From assembly GCA_964036155.1 (NCBI GenBank), contig OZ038422.1, positions 19,863,201 to 19,927,200 on the forward strand: a DNA stretch of 64,000 bases. The letters run 5' to 3'. The stretch comes from Diploscapter coronatus. Its lineage: Eukaryota > Nematoda > Chromadorea > Rhabditida > Rhabditidae. Shown piece by piece: positions 53,848 through 64,000 of this stretch (position 1 is its first letter; each line of letters opens with the position of its first letter). Both the position numbers and the translations under genes were made by a program. The notes beneath the pieces were generated by a model, which saw only the letters and a program-made list of their open reading frames with translations, was not told where the DNA came from and made no database searches.

Positions 53848-55515
53848 TCTAAGCTAGTGAATGAAACCTGCACGATATGCAATTTTTAGGTTGGCTTTTT
53901 TATCTTTTCTAAAATTTTATCGCAACTGATTTCTTGGTTTGAAAAACGAACATTTTTCATCTTGTCATTGATCCAATTTATTTTTATCCTAAAATTATTA
54001 GAAGTTTGAATCAAAAATAGCTTTCTTCGGGATAAGTTATCATGTTTAAAACAATACCAGACGATTCTTTTTCTCAAATATAATCCTAGTTTTTAATTGC
54101 TTAGGTGCATGCATGGGAAATTATCAAGTGATTTTTTCGTCTCTTGAAATAATAAATTCTTTCGTTTTATATTGCATTGAAGTTTTATAAGATTCATGAT
54201 AAAATGGCATATTGTTGATGCCGAAAATAAAGGAAGAAAGAATTATTTTAGGCCAGTTGAAAATAAAAATCACTCATTTTTCATTTCTGAAGAGTTGTTT
54301 CTTCGGAGACCAACAGTCATCCCTGGAGAAATTTGAGAGGAAACCTCTCCTAGATGTATTATGTCAAAAATCGATTTTTTAAAAGTCAATATTTTCGGGC
54401 CAAAATGGGGATCATTCGACTCAGAAATTTTCAGCTTCAGAACATGCTAATACTTTATCAATTAGAATCATCTTATCGCTGATACCAACTGATAAACGGC
54501 TGATAATTATAGGGAATAATTTCAAATTTAATTTTAAAAATCATCAGTACAAACGACAAACTATCTTTGAATTCTAATTTTAAGATCTAGTTTTAAATTA
54601 TCTTCATTGATTTTCAAAACTATTGATGACTAAATGCTGCTTTATAATCGACAAATAATGTCAATTTTAGTAGTTTTATAGAAGTAATCAAAATTCTAAC
54701 AACCAATCGAAGACTGACACTAGAACAACGAGCGAGCGAGCGCAAAGGGGGGAGATTCTAGTTATTTTATAATTTTCTCAAGCAGTTAGCTAAAAATGAA
54801 GATTATATTTCAAAGAAGAATTTAATGTTGCCAATTTTACTCCTATCTTGTCCTTCATAAATATGACAAGAATAGTTTTCAAAAAAGTTATAACGAGTAT
54901 AAATAGGAAAAAGTCAATTCTTTGAGATCCTTTTCCGTAACTACAGAATCGGATAGTAAAAATAGCAGTTTTCAGGACTATGAAATTCGAGTAGTTCGTT
55001 TCGAATATTTGATGAATAAATCGATACGAAGATAGAATAAATGAGAGATGATGGATAATGTTATGAAGTAGCAAGGCATTCAAATCTAGAGATCAAATGC
55101 AATTTTGTATTCTTTATTTTCGGCAAAATTTCACACATATAAACGAAGAGTATTGAGATGGGTTTATTGCTCCAGAGTTCATGAAGAACATTTTGAGAAA
55201 AATGAACAAATATTGGAATCATGAGTTAATTGTTAAAATCGACAGGAATAAGATGTTAGACTAAAAATCTCTTGGCATATAGAATTATGAGGAATGGTAT
55301 TTGAAAAAAAAGCATAGCTTGAAGTTACAAATACTGTACTACGCCGTCAAAGAAGTATTTTTAACAATCAACATATTTATAATCTGCCGCTTCAGTTATC
55401 GTTAATCTATAGATCGAATTTGATCTTTTTCCTTGGAATTTCTTGCTTTGTTATCCTCATCCGAAAAATCCAGAAACAAATCGCTCTAAATTAAAATATT
55501 GATTGAGTTATACAA
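53848..55515. other. AT-rich spacer, repeat R copy 2, left end of the palindrome
   Basis: No coding exon seen. Dispersed repeat R lies at 54568-54761. From about 55020 the sequence is the outer end of the large inverted duplication, containing the 3' flank of the minus-strand ELO-like gene. Confidence 0.6.
54568..54761 (+). repeat. Dispersed repeat R, copy 2
   Basis: Matches 63381-63565 in the same orientation and 37398-37577 inverted, ending in a shared ACTAGAAC...GAGCGAGCGAG...TTCTAG segment. Noncoding. Confidence 0.8.
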
Positions 55516-57560
55516 TTATTTATGATGCATTTTCATTAAGGAATAACTATCTACCCGTTCATAGCGTATTTGATAGTACGGTTTTCCCTCAATTGGACAA
55601 GTGCTTCTTTGAACATCGCTGAGTGTTCTCTTTACATCATAGAGATTATTCCGAGCCAGATAAGCATCATAGTAATATTTGAGGTAGAAAACCAATAGAA
55701 CGGAGAAGTACATTGAATTATATTTTAGTGTTTCATAAGTTTCCTCACATTCTTCATGAAAAATCTGAAAGTTGATGTTCAATTCGATAAAAATTCATCG
55801 GGGATCATTTTAAGGTGAATTCGCTTAAATTATAAATTGAGAAGTTTGCTATTAATTTCAAATCATACCTTGATGAGAAAAGTCAATCCAGTGAAAACTA
55901 GTCCGATAACCTGTTGCATGATTTGTGACAAAGTTATGAACTTGCAGATGAATTTTGGTGGTATGATATAGTTACATCGCACAGCGTGATATGCATGAGT
56001 GAGGAAAATTATGAAGTAATCAATCACGATGAACCAGCGACCTTATTTTTTTAATAAATTAATTAAGCAATTTCATAACGGGAAATTACCTGATGGACTG
56101 GATGAAGTATAGATATGCGTAGAATAGGTTAGGTCTACAATATAATAAAAGACATAGAAATATCCAAAGTGCAGTTTATTGCTCATGAATTGCATGAATA
56201 ATAGAAAAAATGATTCGGTGAACATTAATGCCTAAATAATATGATCTTTAATAAAGGTTTTGACCTTATGAATGAATAAAATATTACTATATATTAAGAC
56301 TTAATTAATACCTTTAACAAGTAATAAATAGCGATCCACACTTCATTGATTGGCGGAACAAAATGCAATGGAACGCACAATGAATGAAATAATGAAATTC
56401 TGAATTAACAGAACTGAACTTGTGAGCATTAATTCTCAGACATAGAGACACCAAATGGTTTTTCAAAAGGAAATTTTTTGGTAAGAAGCAGTAAAACACG
56501 AGGTAGGCAAATAGATATCGTAGTTTCAGAGTCTCTTTGGCGTTTTGTTGGAAGAGCCTTTATTTTCGAGATACAGGGGTCCCGATATCCGTTTCTCCCA
56601 CTTAGAACGATTTCGGGCAAAGGTCACAACTACAAATTTGTAGATTCTGACTCATAAAACCATTTCACGCGGAAACTTTCCACGATTGCAACTCAGAAAA
56701 GTAGATCAAAGAAAACGAATGAAATTTCAAACTCAAAAATGCTACTGCTAATTTTGACCTTTTGGCATCTCTACTCGTGCACTATGATGATGAAATAATC
56801 AAATTTTTAAATAATTAAAACGTTTATATATCAAGATCTTTCTTGTAAACTATCTTACTCATTCCAACTGCGAATCCATTCAGAGATCATTTGAATAAAT
56901 CCTACCAGCGAAATGAGTGACCAAAAATAGTTCCATTTGCTAGAAATTTTAAGGGGAATCTCCAAATTCATGTTATTGTTGTCCTGAAGAAAGCAACGAA
57001 AGCATAACTATCTGATGATATAGAAAATGATCAATAATAACATACGCGAGCTATCCATGCCATAAAGATGTTCAAGGTACACATAATCTGAAACAGGCGC
57101 GTTACAAGCCAAATATCGTCGAAATGTCTATTTGTGCTGATTTGTGCTGTGTAATATGCATCATAATGCATATTTGTGCCATTTTCTGTCCCGGAATATG
57201 TATAATTATTTAAGTATATGCCCATAATGTGTCTGAAATGATATATTGATAAAATATAGCTAAAGCAAAATTAAAAAGGGGACTTTAAATATCATCAAGG
57301 ATGTCATTCTAAGAACGACCTACGATGGAATGAATCGCTCGAGCATATAGAGTATCTATGACGTGCATGATCAGGTAGTGTCCCTGCTATTGGCTAATAT
57401 CATCCTTGGATATTGAACGTTGCAAAACAATGTGACTTTGAATATGTTAGGGAGAGAAAGATGTACCAATGCGCGCAAAGAGAAAGAAGAAAAGGAAACA
57501 GCACCTTCTTTGAGCATTTTTCTCAATTTTCTTTGTTGATTTCGATGAAAAATGCTCGTT
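55020..57560 (-). repeat. Left arm of a 5.2-kb inverted duplication
   Basis: Reverse-complement counterpart of 57790-60270. Coding exons, introns and both flanks align throughout, with point changes and small indels. Nearest the centre the arms share the TTGCGCGCATTGGTACATC region. The spacer is about 230 bp. Confidence 0.9.
55516..57225 (-). CDS. ELO-family (fatty-acid elongase-like) protein lacking the histidine box, copy 1
   Basis: Six exons join to exactly 318 residues plus stop: 57225-57046, 56983-56859, 56399-56312, 56231-56090, 56041-55869 and 55764-55516. The ELO layout is clear: WNYFWSLISLVGFI, a segment ESFFLLFMQF where the family has DTxFxxLRK, SPSGRWFIVIDYFI, HAYHAVR, an LSQIMQQVIG segment and the last helix FSVLLVFYLKYYYDAYL. 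Where the family has the catalytic HxxHH, it reads LHFGYFY (His at 56169-56171), so only the first His remains. The following NYxxH-type motif is also altered (IDYFI). Canonical ELO enzymes are ER membrane condensing enzymes of very-long-chain fatty-acid synthesis. With an intact frame but no box, this is probably a pseudoenzyme. Its N terminus has about 13 residues more than copy 2. Confidence 0.75.
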
Positions 57561-57789
57561 AGACGGTACAAAGAAAACGTTTTTAAAAGATTTTCGAAAA
57601 ATTTAAAAGGTATTAAGTAGCCCATTTTCTGATATTAGGTTTCGGGGGGTCAACCACTTGCTGGATATGGTAGACCGCCTCGATGTCAAAGTAGAGGATA
57701 AAATACCTTCTAAATTTGCAGAAAATCGCTTCCCCTGAACAAAAAATGTTCTTTGTGTAAATGAGCGGACACCATAGGGTTATTTTCCA
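57561..57789. other. Spacer at the centre of the inverted duplication
   Basis: About 230 bp between the two arms with no internal symmetry noticed and no coding potential. It separates the arms and lies 5' of both divergent ELO-like genes. Confidence 0.6.
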
Positions 57790-60270
57790 TGAAAAATTAC
57801 ACCGAAATCAGTCAGGGAAATTGAGAAAAATGCTCAAAGAAGGTGCTGTTTCCTTTTCTTCTTTCTCTTTGCGCGCATTGGTACATCTTTCTCTCCCTAA
57901 CATATTCAAAGTCACGTTTGTTTACAACTTTCAATATCCAAAGATGGTATTAGCCAATAGCAGGGACGCTATCTGATCATGCACGTCATAGATACTCTAT
58001 ATGCTCTAGCGATTCATTCCATCGTAGGTCGTCCCTAGAATGGCATCCTTGATGATATTTAAAATTCCGTTTTTAATTTTGCTTTCAATTACAATTTATC
58101 AATACATCATTTCAGACACATTATGGGCATATGCTTAAATGATTGTAATGTATATTATGGAGCACAAAATGGCACAAATAGACATTTCGAAAGTATTTGG
58201 TTTGCAACGCACTTTATTCAGGTTACATATACCTTGGTCATCTTTATGCTATGGATAATTCACGTATGTTATTATTGATCATTTTCTATATTATTAAATC
58301 ATTATGCTTTTGTTGTTTTCTTCAGGATAACAACAATATGAGTTTGGAGATTCCCTTTAAAATCTCTAGCAAATGGAACTATTTTTGCTCGCTCATTTCT
58401 CTGATAGGGTTTATTCGAATGACCTCTGAATGGATTCGGAGTTGGAATGAGTAAGATAATTTAAAAGAAAGAAATTTTGATATATGAACGTTTAAATTAA
58501 TTGAAAGTTTGATTACTTTATCACCATAGTATATGAGTAGAAATGCCAAAAGGTCAAAATTAGCAGTAGCATTTTTGAGTTGTAATCGTGAAAAGTTTCC
58601 ACGTGAAATTCTTTTATGAGTCAGAATCTACAAATTTGTAGTTGTGAACTTTTCCCGAAATCGTTCTAAATGGGAGAAATGGATATCGGGACCTCTATCT
58701 CGAAAGCAAAGGCTCTTCCAATAAAATTGCAGAGATTCTGAAACTACGAATCTATTTGCCAACCTCGTGTTTTACTGTTTCTTACCACAAAAATTTTCAA
58801 AATAGCCCAAAGTTGTTAGAAATTTCCTTTTGAAAAACCATTTGGCGTCTCTAGTTATGAGAATTAATGCTCACAAGTTCAGTTTTTTTAATTCAGAATT
58901 TCATTATTTCATTCATTGTGCGTTCCATTGCATTTTGTTCCGCCAATCAGCGCAGCATGGATCATTATTCATTTCCACTTAAAGGTATTAATTAAATCTT
59001 AATATACATTAATATTTAATTAATTTATATAAGAACAAAACCTTTATTGAAGATTATATTGTTTAGTTATTGATGTTCTTCGAAGTATTTTTTCTATTAT
59101 TCATGCAATTCATGAGTAATAAACTGCACTTTGGATATTTCTATCCTTTTTATTATATTGGAGACCTAACCTATTCTACGTATATTCGTACTTCATTTAG
59201 TCCATCAGGTAATTTTCCGCTATGAAATCGCTTAATTGATTTATTAAAAATTAAGCTCGCTGGTTCATCGTGATTGATTATTTCATAATTTTTCTCACTC
59301 ATGCATATCACGCTGTGCGATGTGCCTATATCATGCCACCAAAATTCATCTGCAAGTTCATAACCTTGTCACAAATCATGCAACAGGTTATCGGACTAGT
59401 TTTCACTGGATTGACTTTCCTGGTCAAGGTATAATTTGAAATTAATAACAAACTTCTCAATTTATAATTTAAGCGAATTTACCTTAAAATAATCCCCGAT
59501 GAATTTTTATCGAATTGAACATCAACTTTCAGATTTTCTATGAAGAATGTGAGGAAACTCATGAGACACTAAAATATAATTCAATGTACTTCTCCGTTCT
59601 ATTGGTTTTCTATCTCAAATATTACTATGACGCTTATCTGGCTCGGAATAATCTCTATGATGTAAAGAGAACACTCAGTGATGCTCAAAGAAGCACTTGT
59701 CCAATTGAGGGAAAACCGTACTATCAAATACGCTATGAACGGGTAGATAGTTATTCCTTAATGAAAATGCATCATAAATAATTGTATAACTCAATCAATA
59801 TTTTAATTTAGAGCGATTTGTTTCTGGATTTTTCGGATGAGGATAACAAAGCAAGAAATTCCAAGGAAAAAGATCAAATTCGATCTATAGATTAACGATA
59901 ACTGAAGCGGCAGATTATAAATATGTTGATTGTTAAAAATACTTCTTTGACGGCGTAGTACAGTATTTGTAACTTCAAGCTATGCTTTTTTTTCAAATAC
60001 CATTCCTCATAATTCTATATGCCAAGATTTTTAGTCTAGCATCTTATTCCCGCCGATTTTAACAATTAACTCATGATTCCAATATTTGTTCATTTTTTCT
60101 CGAAATGTTCTTTATGAAACTCTAGAGCAATAAACCCATCTCAATACTCTTCGTTTATATGTGTGAAATTTTGCCAAAAATAAAGAAATACGAAACTGCA
60201 TTTGCCCTCTAGATTTGAATGTCTTGTCACTTCGTAACATTATCCATCATCTCTCATTTATTCTATATTT
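57790..60270 (+). repeat. Right arm of the inverted duplication
   Basis: Mirror of 55020-57560. It includes a few small insertions absent from the left arm, for example near 58800-58835 in intron 2. Confidence 0.9.
58123..59781 (+). CDS. ELO-family (fatty-acid elongase-like) protein lacking the histidine box, copy 2
   Basis: Exons 58123-58263, 58326-58450, 58897-58984, 59067-59208, 59256-59428 and 59533-59781 join to 305 residues. It has the same ELO landmarks as copy 1 and the same degenerate box, LHFGYFY (59127 onward), with ARWFIVIDYFI after it. The last exon differs from copy 1 in only two or three of 83 residues, while the first exon differs much more and is 13 codons shorter. Exon 59256 follows a TTAAG acceptor, as in copy 1. 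Both copies being open with the same lost residues means the loss came before the duplication. Confidence 0.75.
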
Positions 60271-60868
60271 GTTACTTCTACTATATAATTACGTAACCAC
60301 TCTTTTAAAAATTTCAATTTTCATAGCAATTATGCAAATCAACTGGAGATTTCAAAAATAAAATCTATTTTCAATTTTGACTTCAGAAATTGTTGAAATT
60401 AGCATAAAATCAATTTTTAACCATTTTTGGTAGTTTTTCACTCAAAATTTAATTTTCTATTTTGAAAATCAAAGATCCATTTCCTACATTTTGTTGCAAA
60501 TTTCATCAGCTTCAAAATGATATATAACATGCTGAGATAAAAATGCACTCGTGGGGTGTGTAATCAAACTGAGTGCGGAGTGTCAACAATAATTGTTCAC
60601 AAGAAATCTATTAATATTTCTGGTATATATTTTGAAAAGTTGACTTTGAAATTACTATAAAATAAATATTGGATTTGGTTACAGAATGTTTGAAATACAA
60701 TATTTTAAAGATTTTATTTCAGTTACAATTATCCCTCATCACTTTTGTATGTCTTCGAGAGTTGTCTGTATCATGTGCATCGAATTAGAATGCACGAAAT
60801 TGAATGAAGAGACTTTTTATTAAAATAATGAAAATTACGAAAACTTAAATGTATTGAAATTGAAGATT

Positions 60869-62198
60869 TCAGATATTAAATCTTCCGACTTCTCGCCATT
60901 TATTCGTTTTTGGATCGTATTCTTCGATTGAATTACAAAAATTCCCATAGAAAAATGTTTGAAATCTAAATTAACAAATTTTTCGTATAAAGATATGCAA
61001 AATCATAGCTCACCCTCCGATTGCATACAATTTTCCGTTAGTGACAATGAACGAATGTTGATGTCTTGCATAATTCATATCAGTGATTCGAGAAATTCGA
61101 CTGTCAACTGGAGCTGAGGGGTCGAAGCACAGACAGAATTTCAATACATTCTTAGGATGACTAAATATATAATAATACATTATTTATCATACAAACTCAG
61201 CATAAAAACTGCCTGTCGGCATTGGTAAACATGCCGATCGGCAGTTTTTATACTGAGAAATTAACGACCTTCCTCCTCCAGTTATGTAAATTTTTCCATT
61301 TAGCGATGCAACTCCGAAAGAAATTTGTTTTTTTGGAATCTTTCCAATTTCAATCCATTCCCGTTCATCGTCTGATAATCGATATATATTATTACTAGTA
61401 TATCCATCAATAACTGAATATCCATAATTACAATAATGAATATGCTATAATGTGACCATATAAAATTTCATCGCATATTATTGTTTGAACACCACTAATT
61501 GGAAGAGGAAAAGCAGGTCCTGTTTGCCATTGTTCATCTATTAAAACCTGAATAAATTATTTCATGGACTTTCATTCGACCTTCTTACATCAACTCGATT
61601 CGTATTTTCATGCGTTTTAGGATCCTCTCCACCCAAATAATACAATTTATCTCTGAAATAAGCAACAGATGCATATCTACACCATTCAGGAGGATCTGCT
61701 CCTGCAAAAAGATGCAATAAAATTAAACCAATCTATTGGCCTTTGTAATGTTACCTCTAGTAATTTGTCGAGTATTCAGATCGAAAATTTCAAACGATTT
61801 GTTATAAGATCCAATTGCGAAAATCTAAAATTTACAAAATTGGCAATGACAAATACAATAATCTACTTTATCTCTTGTGGTTGCAACTTTCCATGGCCAT
61901 AAACAATTAGTAAATTTCGTAATCTGCTCAACAGAATTAGTATGCGAATCAAACAGACAAATTCCTCCTTCCAAAAGTATGTCTTTTTTATAAGGCACTA
62001 AATATTTAAATTAATTTTCGCTCATACAAGAAATATTTTCCTACGATAGAATAAAATTTTCCTCTCGAGGGCTTTCGGGAAATATTTCTTGATTATTCCC
62101 ATCATTCGATTGTTAGTCCAGGCCAATTGTCCCAGATCTTTGAATTCGAGATATTGGCAGATCAACAATATAATTTCGACTGGTAAATTGGCTAACAT
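60869..62198 (-). CDS. F-box and kelch-repeat protein, paralogue C
   Basis: Third copy, about 20 kb from A and B in the same orientation. It starts with the F-box LPVEIILLICQYLEFKDL at 62198. Kelch segments include NIYRLSDDEREWIEIGKIP, KIYITGG and EEYDPKTNKWREVGR, ending FNI and stop at 60869 as in A. Frames are open in the exons checked. A 62-bp element (61196-61257) sits in one intron, directly after the exon ending TGGAGGAGGAAGGTC (complement). Likely an SCF substrate adaptor; target unknown. Confidence 0.7.
61196..61257. mobile_element. 62-bp palindromic insertion with empty sites in paralogues
   Basis: Arms of 27 bp (outer words CTCAG and CTGAG, inner ATAAAAACTGCC) match at 24 of 27 positions around an 8-base loop. 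Paralogues A and B have the same intron without it; B reads CATACAAAATTAACG where C reads CATACAAA, the element, then AAATTAACG, giving an apparent 2-bp AA duplication. Confidence 0.85.
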
Positions 62199-63380
62199 CT
62201 TTGTTAAGAGACCTAAACAATCACCAGTATTATTTCGAAATGGAAATAGTATAAGAGTATTGATTGAGTGAGAAGGTCTGCAATTAATTATTTAGAAGTG
62301 AATGCAGCTCTATTTAAATGACATATCAAGTTGGGATTCCGTGTCAGAAATATACAAATTGAAGCTAAAAATAAGTGAGGAAAAAAAGGAAAAATGACTA
62401 TGGAAGACGAGAATTGAGAACTGAATGAAGGATGACGAATTTGGCAAATGGATCTTTGGGTCACTTACTCGGTATTTTCTGTATCTTTTCATGAACTATT
62501 TCTTTCTTTATTGACTATGCAGGTGATTTTGGGGATGTGTCGTGACTACTTTCAAGAAGCCTTTGGGTTAGAATTGTCTTCACATTTATGACCAGAATCT
62601 GTCTAGCAAGTCCGAATGACGTAGAATTGAACGGGATCGAGATTGGAGAAAAGTTAAAATTTTGAACTTCATAAACTTATGTTATGATGATCAGATTTGA
62701 AAGATCATTAAGCAGGCACGACAGAAGTAGATGAAATGATGATGTCGAGGTAACTCTACAGAGTGCTTAAGAACGCACAGACCTAGGAAAGACTTAAGTC
62801 AAGATTACTCTACGATCTATCCGTCATAATATGTTCTCCACAATTTTGTATCACTAGCCTGAAATTTCAAAATTTAGAGAAAAATCCTATAATATGCATG
62901 TCAATCGATAGAGCTTAAAAAATTAAGCAACTTTTGTGAAGACACTATATGATTATCTATTATGGTACGTGTGGTATAGAGGTTTGAATGATCAGACCCA
63001 CGAAAATAACAAAAATATTAAAAAATTCATAACTTTTCGAAAATCTTTTCGAATTTTAGCAGTTGAAGGGCAATGCTTCCTAGAGTACCATGCTACCACT
63101 TTACCATGATACCATATGGGGTTGGTTCGAATCCGACATACTTTTGCAGTTGTCCGACCACTCTTTATATTTTGTTCTGGTTACTCAAAGAATGTCTATT
63201 AATACAATTTGGTTTAGGTTTCGAATGTAGTAAAAAAATAGACGAATGATTTGACTGTTTGCATTGCATTATTCTTGAGAGAATCTGTCACCAGAAAAAT
63301 GTTCTACTGGATTTCTAAAATTAATAGATATAAAGTTAGATATTTTAATGGGTATTTTTCTATTAAATTCTTTATTCTCA

Positions 63381-63565
63381 ATCCTAATTTTAAGGGTAAA
63401 TTTAAAATTATCTCCACAGTGATTTTCAAAACTATTGCTGATTAATTAATGCTGCTTTATAATCGACAAATAATGTAAATTTTAGTAGTTTTATAGAAGT
63501 AATCGAAATTCTAACAACCAGTCGAAGATTGATACTAGAACGACGAGCGAACGAGAAAGTTCTAG
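63381..63565 (+). repeat. Dispersed repeat R, copy 3
   Basis: Same orientation as copy 2. It ends at TTCTAG, immediately followed by the foldback 63566-63691. Confidence 0.8.
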
Positions 63566-63691
63566 CACTGAGAGCAGAGCACCCACGAAGCATCCTCTAA
63601 GTATCTGCGAGCCACCTGTGAACCACCTACGAGGCACCCGCAAATGGCACACGTCACTCTGGGGTGCTTCGCGGGTGCTCTGCTCTCAGTG
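63566..63691. mobile_element. 126-bp foldback with 30-bp termini
   Basis: It begins CACTGAGAGCAGAGCACCC and ends GGGTGCTCTGCTCTCAGTG, exact over the outer 19 bases, then continues imperfectly (ACGAAGCATCC with GGGGTGCTTCG). The middle has repeated CCACCT and CGAG words. No target duplication seen; it abuts the end of repeat R. Confidence 0.8.
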
Positions 63692-63957
63692 AAAGACAGC
63701 TGCTTATTCTCTCTGCGTACAGTTAAGGTAATGCAGACCGTTCTCCAAGGATAAGGTTTGTAGAGCTGTGCTTATTTCATCCCTCTCATTCGCAGTTTCT
63801 CTCATTTTCTTCTCTTCCCACTTTGCAAATTCATTCGAGTCATTTTCCATTTTTTCCTGCGGTCGATTCTTTTTCTCATTTTTCGGATTTTTTTTTGCTA
63901 TTTATTTTCTACCTTTCCTTCTGACAAAATCCTTGTTTCTGATTGTGAACGTTTACA

Positions 63958-64000
63958 ATGACAGCGGAACCATCGTCGTATTCATATTGTGCAGAAGAGT
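63958..64000 (+). CDS. Possible first codons of a gene cut by the right edge
   Basis: An ATG at 63958 opens 14 codons (MTAEPSSYSYCAEE) to the window end. The frame and codon choice resemble real exons here, and the upstream 63692-63957 is pyrimidine-rich like a leader region. Too short to identify. Confidence 0.3.
   Translation, partial: MTAEPSSYSYCAEE

Noticed and set aside
57371..57976. Two mirrored open frames of 71-84 codons near the palindrome centre
   Set aside because: They are the same frame in both arms, starting in the spacer, without splice or family support; 5' flank of the ELO-like genes is more likely.
63115..63150. GGTTCGAATCC string, like a tRNA B box
   Set aside because: No A box, acceptor stem or anticodon arm could be formed around it; it belongs to the duplicated upstream flank of the kelch units.

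Overview
The window looks like a chromosome segment from a nematode. Genes are broken into many small exons by introns that are often only 43-60 bp long and mostly end in TTTCAG. Coding exons are clearly more GC-rich than the AT-rich introns and spacers. The gene families are also typical of nematodes: tandem cellular RNA-dependent RNA polymerases of the EGO-1/RRF-1 kind, an expanded-type GT14 core-2/I-branching enzyme, and F-box/kelch and ELO families duplicated locally. I see no rRNA, tRNA or CRISPR. Exon coordinates were joined by hand from splice signals and reading-frame continuity; six complete models (two RdRPs, GT14, RAD21, CYP4 and one ELO) were checked by summing exons to a multiple of three.

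Layout. 60-2842 (-): partial gene, possibly phospholipid-scramblase-like. 3670-7354 (-): complete GT14 beta-1,6-GlcNAc transferase. 9995-21054 (+) and 22136-36170 (+): two complete, divergent RdRP genes in tandem, both with the catalytic DLDGD motif; they share one 397-bp block, intron included, that is identical. 37.4-42.7 kb: two F-box/kelch paralogues (-). 43145-45693 (+): acyl-CoA-binding protein gene whose first intron hosts a small unidentified gene on the other strand. 46823-50130 (-): RAD21/SCC1-type kleisin, divergent from a complete CYP4-type cytochrome P450 (50322-53847, +) across only 191 bp. 55.0-60.3 kb: large inverted duplication, each arm carrying one intact ELO-family gene that has lost the histidine box. 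60869-62198 (-): third F-box/kelch paralogue. 63958 to the edge: possible start of another gene.

The RdRP pair would make secondary small RNAs in RNA silencing; RAD21 acts in cohesin; CYP4, ACBP and the ELO-like genes belong to lipid or xenobiotic metabolism; GT14 acts in Golgi glycosylation. Apart from the RdRP pair these are independent genes, not a pathway cluster.

The window is rich in short foldback (MITE-like) elements. Two have 8-bp target duplications and CAG-starting ends like hAT elements, and a third is datable by comparison with empty sites in its paralogues. The main oddities are the RdRP conversion-like tract, the ELO-like pseudoenzymes in a palindrome, a kelch paralogue with a new C-terminal membrane segment, and repeated use of GC donors and GAG/AAG acceptors.
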